Positions 12,970-25,479 of a DNA stretch of 64,000 nucleotides are shown one piece after another. The stretch comes from Isoetes taiwanensis (taxonomy: Eukaryota; Streptophyta; Lycopodiopsida; Isoetales; Isoetaceae). Position numbers and translations under genes: made by a program. The DNA lies in contig JAJEKV010000052.1 in assembly GCA_021234155.1 (NCBI GenBank), forward strand, positions 805,933 to 869,932, in the 5' to 3' direction. The notes beneath the pieces were generated by a model. The model was not told where the DNA came from and searched no databases. It saw only the letters and a list, made by a program, of their open reading frames with translations. Position 1 is the stretch's first letter. Each line of letters begins with the position of its first letter.

Positions 12970-13310
12970 ATGCTCGAGGTCTTGGGAGGACAATAATAGA
13001 CATGGTTTCCACAAGGAGTCGGAGAGGAGGCGATGGTGAAGCTATTAATAGAGTACCTACATCCAAGGGAGAAAATGATTCTTGCTCCAGGGTGGAATAT
13101 CTCCCACAATGCCAAAGGCCAAGCAAAGCGAGGCGGTGGTGAATCCAATGCTTGAACATCTTGGATGAGGTAAGTGAGTATGGTATATACATTTAGAGGC
13201 ATCTAGAAGTGCGGAATCGAATCCTTAATAAAGGGTAGGTATGGCGGTATAATACGGTGTCCTGATGCGACTACTCTACAAAGAGGAAGAGTTAGTCGAT
13301 TAGGAACTCT
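12970..13310 (+). pseudogene. Degenerate HTH segment, array unit 5
   Basis: Aligned with units 1-4 through the ggcgatggtgaagct block, the catcttggatgaggtaagtg block and the tagaggcatctagaag block. It is truncated around the HTH and carries several indels. Confidence 0.35.
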
Positions 13311-13854
13311 CCAAGGCGGAGTAGGGAATGGGGGTTACTCATCATCACCCCTGCCGGCCCAGCGACGCGCCATACTGTTGCATATACGGTGGCCCTCTAC
13401 AGGTGTGGTTTGGAATCCATTCATCACCAAGTGTGTGGCAGGTGGGCGTTATGTACTTGCGTCACAGATCCGTTATGGCACGGGCGTCATGCGTCGACCA
13501 TGTGTCCGGTGTAGTGCATGTGGTGGTAATGGCAAAGGGACAAAGCTACAGCGATGCGTCCCGGCCACGTTACCCGGTTAATAGATGCGGTACGGTGACC
13601 ATTAGCGTGCAATAGAGCTTCAGCTAAGCGTGAAGCCACAACTGCGATTGTCGTGTAATTGTTAGCATCACAATTGTGGGAGCTGATTACGCCTCGTCTA
13701 AGAAGTCTCTCGGGTTGAATTCGATTCAATGCCCTTGCTGAGATTGGCGCCCATTTCCAGCACTTTCGTTAAAGTCAATTTGAAAATCAAGCTCTCGCTA
13801 TGCGTGCTCGAATAAAGCAGGTCCATCTTCCAAATTTCAAGCTTATAGATATCA

Positions 13855-14260
13855 GGTCTTAAGGAGGGGCTGATAATAGACATGGTTTCCACAAAAATTC
13901 GGAGAGAGAGCGGTGGTGAAGCTAGTAATAGGTATTACCTACATCAAGGAAAAGAGTTCTTGCTCAGGAAGGCGTCGGACACACGGATGAGGTGTAACAT
14001 ACCACAATGCCAAGAGGCCAAGCAAATGAGAGGCGATGGACTGAAGATCAAATGGCGGAACATCTTGTATGAAGTAGAAATGAGTATGTAGACTATATAT
14101 CTGTTAGAGGCATCTAGAAGGTCCCGAGTCTTAGGAATCTAGATGGAATCAAGGAATCAACAATAAGAATTTGTTTGTATCTTAGGTATAACTCCTAAGC
14201 AATTGGTAATCCACAAATCTGATGACTCCACAAGAGGAAGAGTTAGTCAGTGGGCACTCT
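13855..14260 (+). pseudogene. Degenerate HTH segment, array unit 6
   Basis: The last unit keeps the gctagtaataggtattacct block, the aagatcaaatggcgga block and gaggaagagttagtca. An extra insertion of about 30 bases near 14,120-14,150 contains a local repeat of ggaatc. The frame is broken. Confidence 0.35.
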
Positions 14261-14290
14261 CTAGGTAGAAGCGGGGAATAGAGTTTACAC

Positions 14291-16205
14291 TCTCAATTTG
14301 TCAAGGAAGGGGAAGCTACAAATGGTACCATGGAGGCATGGGAATACTCCCAGGGTTCAGGGAGTGTGAAGTTGTTCAAGCAAGGCATCCAGTTACACTA
14401 AAGTCTTGAGACACTAGATATGGCTCGGCGATGCTATGACACAAGAGAATCTGGATAACTTCTATCTGAGGTGGGACAAATCTATAGCGTGAGTTCAATT
14501 TCCGACCTCACCAGGATGCGGAATCTTGGAGTAGAGGCCCGGCATCCAAAGCTGGGTGAGGAGCATGAAGATTATAGGAAGGAAAGAGAGCATAGGGTCC
14601 CAATCAGGGTGGTCATGAACAATAGGGAGTGGGTGACCATTACGGGTATGTGTAAATCTTGAAGGGTTTAAGTTACCTAATTTGTATATATTTAAAAATT
14701 TACCTGGATGAGGCAGATTTTGTTGCAGAATGTGAGGAAGGGGCAATTCAAAGAGTAGGCCTCGGCTGGATAACTCTGGTGTTCAAGTCACTTGGATTTG
14801 TCACATTTTGTTTGCTAGGGTTCTACGGTGGAGTATCTCACCGCAAGGCCACATACGATATTATTGGATGGCCATGCGTGACCATGTGGAATTTGGAAGT
14901 GATTTTGGCTGACTAAGGAAATGGGCATACATTTTGCCCCTACTTCCCACCACACATCCGCATAGGTTACAACCTTTGGATGTTGCATGCTTGCACCATT
15001 CAAGGCTGACTTTTAAAGAGATTGAGATCTTCTTACATGGACGCTAAAGGGAGGTGAACCCGAAGAGGAGGACATTCGCGAGCTCATTTCGCAGGAGCCA
15101 TTGATTCGGTGACACCCTAGCACAACATCAAAGCGGGGGTTGTGCTTCGAGGATTTGGCCATTCAACTCGGACAAGGTTAAGCCCGGGCCGAGGAGAGTG
15201 GCAGGTTTGGAAGAGTGCCCATGGGCGGATTATCAAATAGGGCCGAGGAAAATGCAGCCAACTTGGAGGAGGAGGAATTGGAGCAATTCAACATGGGTGA
15301 CTTGCAAACATTATGGGAGGCTACCACCTATTTGGCGGGCATGGTGGCCAGAGCCCTGCGGAGTGCATCAACATGTAGTTGATAATGTGGACATTGAAAG
15401 ACATGATGTGCATCCATCTCACTTGAGAAGATGCAGGATAGAAGGCTTATCGGGCCATTGATTCGACCTTAAGACCCTCACGGCAACATGTGGTTCCACA
15501 CGGTGACATAGGGAACAACACATGCATGTGTGCGCTCCTATAGAAGTGAGGACATCCGCGAGGGCACGCATGCAGCAATCTCAATCCTCGAGGGCAAGGG
15601 AATGGGGTGTAGTCAGGACCTAAGTGGGGAGGTGCATATCTGAAGTGATGGCAGCCAGGGCCTTGGGTACCTTTGAGAGGTCTAGGAGAGGCTGAGAATG
15701 ACAAGACTAAGAATGAGCAGGATTCTGCGGCCAAGAGGCTTCGAAACTTCTAGAAGAATTGGAAGGCGAGGAGAATTTGCCGAGGAGGAAGCTGTGAGAA
15801 TAGGAAGAGAGGGAAAATAGGGAAGAAGGCTGATCTGGGAATTTGAAGCATCTCTTTGAACTTAGGGCACTAATGTACCCGAGGGGGGCATCTCAAGAGT
15901 TGCGGCCCAGTCTTGACTTCGGAGACAGTGATGGTGATGGTGAGAGACAAAAGGTTAGAGGGTTAGAAGCGAGAATGAGGACAAGGTAAAGGGTTGAGGT
16001 CAATCAGGGATCAATATTGAACATCATTCGCTGGTCCACTGGACTTGACAGGATTAGTGGATTGATCACACGGTTACTAGTGATCATCACGGTACCCAAA
16101 ACACCCGGTGAGCGACAAATGGCGCCAATTGTATCTCGACCTGAAGTGTTTGCATAAGTCTTGGCGAGACATGCGTGACCATACCCTATTAGGAAAGTCT
16201 CATTG
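14291..16205 (+). other. Unrecognised, possibly decayed coding region
   Basis: Purine-rich sequence on the plus strand with short protein-like runs in changing frames, for example SNRAEENAANLEEEEL at about 15,225-15,275 and MVARALRSAS at about 15,340. Composition suggests a decayed gag-like or host coding segment, but no diagnostic motif was found. It follows directly on the tandem array. Confidence 0.3.
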
Positions 16206-16605
16206 TGTAACTTAATGGCTTTGAAGGTGCAATTTTAGAAAATGTTAGAACTTAGTTATAGATAAAGTTTCATTGTGTAACTTATGTTAAAATTTGGAGC
16301 TCTTGTTTGCATAATTATGAAAGCAAGTAGTTTACAATGAAGAATCAATCAAGTTTAATTGTATATGCTATATGTTTAAGCATGAAAGCTCTAAATTTAA
16401 GCTTAATCTTATATATCATAAGGCATTGCCTTGAAAAAATTCCCCTCTCCCATCCCACTCTCCCCATTCTCATATAGATATATGTAATTAACTATTCCGT
16501 CGATTCAATTCAACTCATCTCATATACATTATGCCTTTTGAAATAATTTGAACTCAAACCTGAGTTAGCCAAACATTACTTAGTCAACATACCAACTAAG
16601 TGATG

Positions 16606-16690
16606 TTTTTGGGTTTGCCCCTAGGGGCAAACCCTGGATTTATGTGGGTATATGGGCATATCGGTGTATAAGGCATATGCCTAGCATATC
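16606..16690 (+). repeat. Palindromic dispersed repeat, copy 1
   Basis: Contains a perfect 24-base palindrome at 16,611-16,634 (arms gggtttgcccct) followed by ttatgtgggtatatgggcatat and catatgcctagcata. The same series occurs in inverted orientation at 40,892-40,990, and a shorter version at 51,512-51,567 (minus). Confidence 0.7.
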
Positions 16691-17154
16691 TTTGATAGTA
16701 TTAAAAGCGGTACCTTTACTGTAAATGCTAGGTCATCGGCCCATTCCTTATGGCAGTGGCTATAGGCGCCCCAAATTAGGTTTGCTGGCCTGGGAGAGCT
16801 CTGCCGTTTGACTTGAAGAAGCAGGTTATCTGAGAACCTTCCCATTTGTGAGGAACAAAAAATACATAGGCCTTGAATTGGGCAGTGCTCTCGGCAGATG
16901 TTAGAATAGTTACGGTTGGTCCTCAACATCTTTGGCAATATTGTGGTTAGTTTGCGGACTTGCGGCAAATTTTGGTAGATCATGCTTATGCCCTTTTATG
17001 CTTTGAATGTTTAAGTAGTTTGTGGGAAGTATGTTCTATAAAAACTTCAAGCCTTTGTTTAGCCTAATGCACCATTATACTATCCATCGGCCAGCATACA
17101 ATTTCCCATGCCTGCTGCACTGTGAATGAGTTCTTCACCGACAATGCGAGATCC

Positions 17155-18510
17155 ACGCACCAAGAAGCTGAGTTTTTGGGCTGGGTGCATTTGGAAATGG
17201 AAAATGGCACTGGGAAGATTATTTGTTCTTGAGGTATGGAAGGCTGAGAGAGGTGCCCAAGATGGCGGAGCATCGCCATAGCCATTCTTTGCTTTAGAAA
17301 TTTGGATTTTTGGCATTAGAGATATCCACAAGTTTTGCATCCATACCATATCATACGAAATTCCTCTCCCTTCTATGCCGCAGTGTGGCTATCTCTTTCA
17401 TTCAAAAATACATATGCTTATGAAGAATATGAAGTGGAGTTAGAAACCATTTGGGTTGAAATTTTATAAGGACAAGATGGAAGCCGCATTACACGTGATG
17501 CTATTGCCCACAGGCAGTCTTTGATAAGTCAAAAATTCAACTTTGGAGATAAGGTTTGTAACCGAGGTAAATTTCTATTCTTGCACTCAGGCCATTTTAA
17601 AGTATGTTTTGCAAATTGTGGACAACGGCGGTGATTTGATTATACATATCAATGCTCCATGCCATTCAAATATTTCAACAATTACGCACTTTCCATGGAT
17701 AAAAAAGGATCCGCAATTTTGTCTTGGCTATTCCCATATTCAAAGTTCTAATTCAAACTACGTGATAAGACTTTTGCTTGTTATGACATAATATGGAGTA
17801 AATGACAAAAGCACTTCCATGGATTTCGCGGTCTGATTTTGGGAGGTTTTGGGCTGAATTTGCATTTGGAAGCGGAAAATCGCTGGGAAGATTGTTGTTC
17901 TTGAAGGTATAGGCTACTTGAGAGGTGCGAGATAGAGCATAAACATGTGCATTTCTTCTTTTAGAGGCTGGATTTTTACACATGATGAGATATCCACAAG
18001 TTTTGCATCCATATACATATCCTTTGAAATTCCTCTCCCTTCTATGCCATAAGATGTAGACACCTCTTTTCATTCAAAATGTATACTTGAAAGAATATGA
18101 AGTGGGAGTTAGAGAAACCATTTGGGTTGAAATTTTATAAAAAGGACAAGATGGAGGCTTACATTACATTGATACTATGCCCACAGCTTGATCTTGATAG
18201 GTCAAAGAAAATTCAACACAGAGATAAGGTTTAACTTGTAATTAAATTCTATTCTTGCACTCAAGAGCCATTTTAAAAGTATGTTTGCAAATTGTGGACA
18301 GCGGCGTTGATTGTCTATATCAATGCTCCATTCAAATATTTCAACAATTTTGCACTTTTCCATCCAGAATAAGGATCAGAATTAAAACTTGGCTATTCCC
18401 ATATTCCAAAGTTCTAGGTAAACTACGTGATAAGACTTATACAGTATAATGAGAATATGGGTAAATATGAAGCACTTCCATGATTTGCAGTCTTGATTTT
18501 AGGGGAGAGA
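17155..18510 (+). repeat. Tandem duplication, about 663-base period
   Basis: Two copies, at about 17,155-17,818 and 17,819-18,481, with the start of a third at 18,481. Shared blocks in order include gatatccacaagttttgcat, cctctcccttctatgcc, ccatttgggttgaaatttta, ttctattcttgcactca, attcaaatatttcaacaatt and aactacgtgataagactt. Copies differ mainly by short indels. No coding function is visible. Confidence 0.8.
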
Positions 18511-18639
18511 TGTGACCCGTGACCAAGTATACCACTAATGTTTAGTTATAGAGTTTACTTCATGGTCGCCTCATATCCTCATGTTACAACACATTGTACG
18601 AGAATTATTAGCAGTCATTTTGAGTGCCCTTCCTTGCTT

Positions 18640-19770
18640 TGGACACTAGTGGAGCAAATCTAGCACAATCCATTTTCCATTCTTATATTGTTCATGCGAC
18701 ACTTGCATATTAAACATACGGATGTTTCAGAGATTGTTTACAAAGTGGTAAAAGATGCTTAGCGCGAATCTAGCATGCCTCTATATGCTTTATAATTGCA
18801 TCTTTGGTTAATGCCACAAAAATGGAGCCACAAAATGATTAGGTTTCATCAAATTTTGGATAAAATGTGGAATTTACATAAAGCATAAAATTACTTATAG
18901 TTGAATCACTAATAAACAAGCCCGGCTAAAACAACGTGTAAACTACCTTATGTGTACTTACAAAATGGAAAACTAAAGTAAAGAGTATGAGTTTCATCAA
19001 TGCGTGCATTAATATGTTAGTTTCAAAACCATTTCTTAGTTGGGTGATGTGTCACGATGGCATGTTGGTTTATAACCATTTTCTTAGTTGGATAAGAATG
19101 ATACAATGGAAGAATAATGATAATTCTATGTAGACATTTGCTATTACGAGAAAATGATAAGCAATCTAATGACCAATCATAAACCTATATTGTGATTGCT
19201 GTACATTCTTATGTTGTTGTGTAGAGACAGATTCACTTGACAAAGCTGCCAGTTTACATAAACTCTTCATGATGTTTTCAGTTGAACATACCCTAAATTT
19301 CAAAGTTATAAAAGATCTATGCCTGAGAACATGTATTGCGTCTTGAATGCTTTATAATGCATCCTCTAAGCAATGCCCACGAGGAAATAGAATACGAAGT
19401 GATGCGAATTTTGTCAAAAGTTAACAGACAATATGTGGGATTTGCATAAGCGAGAGAAAAATACTTAAGGTTGGATTACTAATTGAGCAAGCACAGCTAC
19501 AACATTATGTATAAACAACTTATGTCTTGCATCAAAATAGAATAAAATACATTAAAGTAACACCGAATTTCATCAACTCTTGCTTAGTGTGAAAGCATTT
19601 TTTGGATTTGGATGGTACACTAACTTAATAACAACACATTTAGGTACGGTAAAATTATCAAAAAGTAAACTTGCCTACATTTGGCTACAATGGGTAGAAT
19701 AATGTGGCTTAACTCTATGGAGATGAAGATTGTTATTCGAATGGCAAAAGCAATCTAATGGCAACCTAGG
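18640..19770 (+). repeat. Diverged tandem duplication, about 565-base period
   Basis: Two related copies, at about 18,640-19,200 and 19,201-19,770. Both carry an atgctttataat-gcatc block, then a nearly invariant order of aattt-gtcaaa, gtggaatttacataa-like, actaat-a-caagc and agcaatctaatg blocks. Divergence is clearly higher than in the 663-base duplication next to it. The region is AT-rich and no coding frame was found. Confidence 0.55.
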
Positions 19771-20454
19771 TGATTCCTCCTCCTCCTCCCTCTCTGTCAG
19801 GTAGCTTATTGATATATCTCTAACCTTAGCCCGGCAATGCTGGTCTCTAACAGCCAATAATCTTTGGACTTAGTTTACTATATATTATAAAGTTGTGTGT
19901 GATTGCTATAGTAGCTTCAATTTGACTTGATTCCCATGGGTTTTTAGCGAGATATTTGTTGAAATAATATCTACGTATCTCAATATAAAATCAATAATAA
20001 TTTCCGTTATTATGTTGTATATATGAATGTGCTATTGTTTGCAAATGCTAATCAAACATCAATTTCCTTCCTGAATTTAAATAATAATCAAAATGTCTAC
20101 TAAATATGGATCAAACCTTGTAATCTTGCATAACATCATGTCAAGCACCACAACATTATATTGAAAAGGGGTTTGCAAAAGTGGCGTGCTTTTGGAACAG
20201 ACATAATCCCAATTTAAATGAATGATGGTTTAATGGCAATCCAAGTGTTAGCATTATGGCCTCGGACATAGATATCTCTTGGCACCGTATAAATGCAGTG
20301 CCTATTGATGTTCGATTCATTGCATGTTTGTATGACTTTTGCTAATGTTGCAGATATAATTGATTCGGGATTTGTGATGTATAAGACACAATGCAACTGT
20401 ATATGTATTGAAAATGTGTGGAATTTTGTGTTTGCTCTCTACATTAGGAATAGA
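19771..20454. other. AT-rich stretch, no gene
   Basis: No coherent frame. The segment at 20,197-20,232 resembles 765-800. Confidence 0.4.
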
Positions 20455-20580
20455 ATAGAATAGAATCTGATTTTACTCGTCTACGGAACCAAGCGCTGTG
20501 GACCCAAGTACAAAAGAAGCGTATTGTACTACCAGATTAAAAAACCCCCGCCGAGATTTTGGAAAAACCTTCATAGTAAC
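20455..20580 (-). mobile_element. LINE 3'-end fragment, inverted
   Basis: On the minus strand this matches the 3' terminus of the LINE at 62.4-62.5 kb and the fragment at 1.2 kb: a ggttttt block, a gggggttttttaatc block, a tgggtcca block, a tagacga block, and a tail of ttcta repeats (read on the plus strand as tagaa repeats at about 20,450-20,465). 5'-truncated. Confidence 0.5.
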
Positions 20581-21607
20581 ATGGAATCTTTGAAGCTATC
20601 TTTTCTGATTATATACATAATCACAAGTACAAGCTGAGGTTAATGTCGAGCAGGGGGCATAGTATGGCTACCTCAGAATTACAATCCCAACAAGCCTACG
20701 GGCCGTGCTGGTAGCTCATGCAAGGCACGATGGGGCACAACTAGCAGAGAGCATCTAGAGAGCGGATATGCTGAGTACGTCGGGCGAACTTTGGAGAGCG
20801 TGACTTTCATCCTCAATGGCCACAGCGGCAAATGGGCTACTCCTCCGCGGCTCGAATCCCATCTCCATGTCTAATCGCGGTGGTGTGCACACAATCGCGA
20901 ATGGAAGGAATCACCACGCACTTTTCATGCGTAAGATGGATGCAGCGAGGTAGAATGGTGTGGGCCCCTGTGGCAGGGGATTAACTTTCTTTGTCGATAA
21001 TTTACTTCACCTTGACATGTGAGGCCTCTGCATCCCAAAGCTTGGCCATGAAGCAAGCACATCCAATCTTTACTTCAAAGCGCGTTCATGGTGTATCGCC
21101 TTTGAGATTTACATGCAGTACGCACATTCCTGCGAGAAGTTACTGGGCTTGCTTGTCTTTCCAGCCCAGGGCTTTGGTAGTGCGGGCCGCCATGCTACTT
21201 AAGCAGGTTGAAGCAGCGGGCTTCATCCGCATACACCTTAGGTAGTAATGTGGCGTTCAAGCGCCAACCCTGCAGCCAATGGAAGCGGCTGTCTCACAGG
21301 CAGATCGATATGGGGCCAAGTAGACTTCACATTCCCGATGCTTTCGGGCTGAAGGCCTTGTACTTTACTCTAGATGCCGTTCCAAGTGGTGAGGATATCA
21401 GCTACACACTTGCTTATAGAGGACCAGTTCAGCAAGGCCACTGAACAAGTGTACTTTGGTGACCCCCATGCATCTGACTCTGCCTTGTATTTGTTGTTTT
21501 GCATTGCATGGGGCTTTCCGGCTAGAGTAGCCCGTAACGATGGATGCATCGATTATTGTGAGTAGTAGAAAACTCAATACTTAAATATAAAAGCAGGCCA
21601 CCTCCAC
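20581..21607. other. GC-richer unrecognised region
   Basis: The base composition differs from the flanks and looks like transposon interior. The plus-strand frames at 20,991-21,245 and 21,208-21,444 overlap in different frames and show no recognisable domain. Confidence 0.3.
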
Positions 21608-21880
21608 TGCAGCGTTCCAAGTATTTATACGGTATACGTGCAATATATTGACCGTCACCCAGTATAAATCACGCCACATGGGGTATATGTGGTAACCTAG
21701 GGGGTTGACCTATAAGAGGAGTTAAATTAGCTATGCTAATTTAATTATGGAATAACCTATAATTGAGAATTAATATTTAAAAGGGATAATTAAGTTAATT
21801 ATGGTTTGGGGAAGGTGCCACTTGGCCAAAATGGATTGGCTAACGCTGGGTGATGCCTAATTGGAGGCATCAAGGTGTAA
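21608..21880 (+). mobile_element. LTR-like block, left copy
   Basis: This block matches 28,766-29,020 over about 250 bases, with landmarks ggtatacg, cctagggggttgacctat, agctatgctaatttaatta, aattaatatttaaaaggg and ggcatcaa. Both copies begin with TGC. The two bracket the Ty3/gypsy internal region, which supports a pair of LTR (U3) sequences. The left copy stops where a LINE-like fragment begins, so it is incomplete. The alternative is a 3' UTR shared by two LINE copies, because both blocks are followed by related LINE sequence. Confidence 0.5.
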
Positions 21881-21884
21881 GTGT

Positions 21885-22071
21885 GTCCTTCTTTGAACAT
21901 CATATTATAGATGGCCGAAAGAAATAGGCAAGGAGCCTGCTCATGGCGAGTTGAGGTAAGCCATGGGAGGAAAAGTCTAGTATGTATGGTAGAGGGTGCA
22001 TTATATGTTAGGGCGTCCGCGATTAGTATGGTAGTGATTTGGTTACTGAATATAGCGACAAACCCTAACAC
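21885..22071 (-). mobile_element. LINE fragment related to the 30-33 kb LINE
   Basis: Shares gtgtccttctt, catcatattatagatg, gcctgctcatgg and gggaggaaaagtc-like blocks with 30,270-30,400, which is part of the reverse transcriptase region of the minus-strand LINE there. It is short and truncated at both ends. Confidence 0.5.
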
Positions 22072-23499
22072 AAGCTAGTTAGGTAGTTAGGAGAGAGAGA
22101 GAGAGAGTTTAAGCTAAGTGATTGGTACTGACTCTACGATGTTTGGACAATACTAGGTTGAGTGTAATAGGCGTAAGTTTTTAAGAAGTTTAGGAAGCAT
22201 TTGGAAGACTGATTTGAAACTATAACTTTTTGTAGAGTACTTCGGATGGTAGCTTGGCTCCAATAGATGGGCACCTCCCAAATACACAGGGGAGCCGCGT
22301 CTTAGAGGTCAAAAGATATGACCCTTAGAAATGAAACGTACTTTCGGAGGTGTTTCTTTGAAAATAAAAGCTACAAAGTATAAACAACGCGGCGCCCCAT
22401 CTGATTGTGGCGTGTTTAAAATTTATAAAAAGTGAATTTTTTTTTTTTTTTAAAAAGTGAAACGTTGGAGGCCCCAAATTTGAATTACTTTTTAAAGTGT
22501 TTCCTCACGGGTACTACCAGCATAGCAGCAGGACCCGAACTCTGCTCGCGCAAATGACCTTCCCTCACACCTTGCACGGATGTTGGGGTGATGAAGGAGA
22601 GGCTCGCGTGGGGAAGCGGAAGAGGGCGGCAAAACGGCGTATTTGATCAACACCAGGGTCAGCATTCGGTAGGCATCAACTTAAGCGGTGGATCAGCTGA
22701 TGGCGGCACGATCAACGCTGGGCGGGGTGGGGGCGCTCTAGGAATAAAGGGAGGCCTACGGGAGGCTGGGAACAGCGGGGCGTTGAAGAGAAAGAACACA
22801 CCAAACCCATTTAAAGAGAGTGGGATTACAAGACAGCGTTACAAAAGAATCATATCACCGAAGACGCCGGCCCGAGGAGGCGTGGCGGGTCATCGTGAAC
22901 CGGCGTAACCGCGGTGAAATCCTCCGCCGGCCTCGCGAAACCCCATCATCTTGAAGACGCAGTAGCGCCGGAGATAGTAGTATGAAGTCAAACTGAGCCG
23001 TAGGATTAGTGACCCTTTCCGGCCCGGCTTATGCGGAAATTGCCCAAGACTTTAAAACCGATTTGAGGGTTTCAAGCTTTTGCAATCCTGCACTCAGGAG
23101 AACAGGCTTACCTCCGCCGAAATCTTGGCAGCTGTAACGCTGCGCCATACCGCATAAAGAGGGTCCTACATCATGCCCAAGGACCTCCAGCGGTGATCAG
23201 GAGTTTGGTGACTAGGCGGCCCATCTTGCTGCATTGTAAAAATTTTGTGCACTTATCTATATGAAGCATTCCAAATTTTGGAGTTGTGGATATAAAATGT
23301 TTTTTTCCACGCCATTTTAAATTGTAAGATTTAAAAATAAAATTATTAATTAAATAACTTTAAGTTGTAAGTGACTTTCAATGTAATGGCTTCCGGATAA
23401 TAAAAACCTTTTTACATTGCTACTCCCTCTATCTACGCTGTAATACCTTAAAGTCGCAGTGACCTTCTCTGTGAGACTTGATGTCCTTGTAATTACGCT
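22072..23499 (+). other. Unrecognised region before the gypsy gag
   Basis: Includes a (GA)n run at about 22,090-22,107, a T run at about 22,438-22,451, and a GC-rich segment with a Gly/Arg-rich 106-codon frame (22,588-22,908). The last could be a basic nucleic-acid-binding segment, but no motif identifies it. It may be leader or gag sequence of the element that follows. Confidence 0.3.
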
Positions 23500-24599
23500 T
23501 ATACCTTCTTACTTATACTCAATATAGGCCAGTTACCTTTTAATCTGCTTCATGAGACACCTTGAATGCCGGTCGACTAACAGGAGCAAGGAACTTATAT
23601 TTGATGAAGAAGGCAATTAGTGAGTTTAAACTTATGTATTTGAATACCAACCCCTTAACCGTCTGAGGAGGATGGTAGGAGTGCATAAGTTTTGAAACCT
23701 GCAGTGACCACTTACTTTTTGAACCAAGCCACATATACGAAGGAAGCGCAATTCCAAGCATGTAGAAGTTCCTCGAGGGATAGTGCTCTTCACCATCGAC
23801 CACTTACGTGTCTTGGGAGTTGTTTGTATCATCCCGTTGACCATGCAGCGAGATAAAGGAGTACCTTAAGGCGGTTTGTCTGACCATATGTATATATGGA
23901 AGAATAGGAAGCGGCCGGTTGATGCAAATCTAGAAGTGATTGAATAAGTCACAGTTTAGACCGAAATAGAAGAGTTTGGAAGTCCATGGCACATGTGAGA
24001 AAGGATCTGAGGAAAGGTTGCCACCACAAACCTTCTGAGGAAATTTGCGGTGGAAGGGGCTATGCTGATAAGCTTTTATCTGAATGACGTTACAAGATTT
24101 GAGAGGTTTACTAAGGCCTTTAAGTGCACATTATGTGCCTCATAAGCACAAATGCCGGCAAATTCGGACCTTTACAGGTTAGAAGCGGAAAATTTATGTC
24201 GATTCAGGGCTACCTTTGATGAGTTCATCGCAGCTTAATTTGTATGTACCGAGGGGATAATAATGAATGAAAAGAGGCGATTGGAGGGCTACATTGGAAG
24301 GATTGGCTACATCATTAAGCGAATGGTTAAGGCCATAGACCCAAAATGATTCTGAGAGAACGCAGAGGCTAGGCAGTGAGCCTCGAGGAGGACTACACCA
24401 AAAGACGATATGCGTCACATATGACCCGCGCTTGAGTCCACACCTTACCAACCCGCTCGCCAAGTCAAGGGGCCCTCTCGTGAGAACTCATATGGCGCGA
24501 GGAGAAAGTCACCTTCAACATGCCCAACAAGCAGGACTGTGCCGGCCCAGAGGGAAGTTCACATCTCTTGGTCCCCATTCCCCAAAGAGGCGAGGATGA

Positions 24600-24680
24600 T
24601 TCACCCATGAGATAAGGCATATTCTGGTGTATCTCTGACACGGGCACTACATCTTGAGAATTGCCCTTATGTCACTGGCT
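24600..24680 (+). pseudogene. Gag zinc-knuckle remnant
   Basis: A frame reading CISDTGHYIL followed after a shift by ENCPYV fits the second half of a retroviral-type CCHC knuckle (C..C....GH....C). The flanking residues are basic, as expected for nucleocapsid. The first cysteine pair is not clean. Confidence 0.4.
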
Positions 24681-25479
24681 GCCTTACATTTGGCCATGGT
24701 AGATCTTGATTGGGGCCGATCTGAGTCTACACTACACAATGAAGCGGGGAGGCTCAGGTACATTGCATTTAATTACCATATCCTTGCGACCATTGAAGCA
24801 GAAGCAATCAAGAATCGACTAGTTATTTCCACCATAGGTCAAGTAGGCGACAAAACCCTTTATAATTCGATGGATCTGGGTGAGTACATAATTTTGCTTC
24901 TCTAGAATGGCCCGGGTATTCGCGGCTTGAAACGGGATCTACGACCCGGAAGCGCATACTTTAGCGGTGGTAGATCAGGACATACCCATAAGTAGTCGCA
25001 TTAACAGCAAGATCACGATTACGGGTGCACGGTTACCATGGGTCTTGAGATAATGGATATTAGCAGAAGTATGATCTTATTGTTGGTATAGATTCTTTGG
25101 CATCACATAAAGCCAATATATTTGCGAAGCGGAAGTTGCGCTAGCTGGCTAAGGCGGCGTAACTATAAAGGTGACTCCTTAAACCCCATTATGCGATCTA
25201 TCACCCATCGGTGATTACATAAAGCTATACGTAAAGATAAGTTTACTTTGCATTAGTAGGCTTGCCTCATTGAGTGGATGCTAAGGAAGCCCGAGTAGTT
25301 GATACCTTCTTGGGAAGGATTTGCAATCTTCTCGGGGAATTTTAGCAGTCTTTTTCGGATGAGATCAAAGGCTTCCTCCTTTTAGAGGTAGAATGTGAAT
25401 AGCTTTCTGGGCGGTACTAAACCTGCAGTAGTATGTGCAGTCCCCGAGGTTGTGAGCTTAGAGCAGCAGGAACTCTTTG

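Larger units (their letters stand above)
8893..14290 (+). repeat. Tandem array, six units of about 0.9 kb
   Basis: Six head-to-tail units are recognised by the anchor ttgcatgccacggtggcc, or a variant of it, at about 8,938, 9,841, 10,722, 11,585, 12,511 and 13,378. Spacing is 863-926 bases. Each unit contains, in order, the anchor, a gcgtgggcgttatgtgcg block, a ggcgtgcaatagagct block, a cattccatagcactttcga block, a broken coding segment with helix-turn-helix features, a ggtaatccacaaatc block and a gaggaagagttagtca block. Units differ by many small indels. The array starts abruptly at about 8,893 and ends at about 14,290 where similarity stops. Confidence 0.9.
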
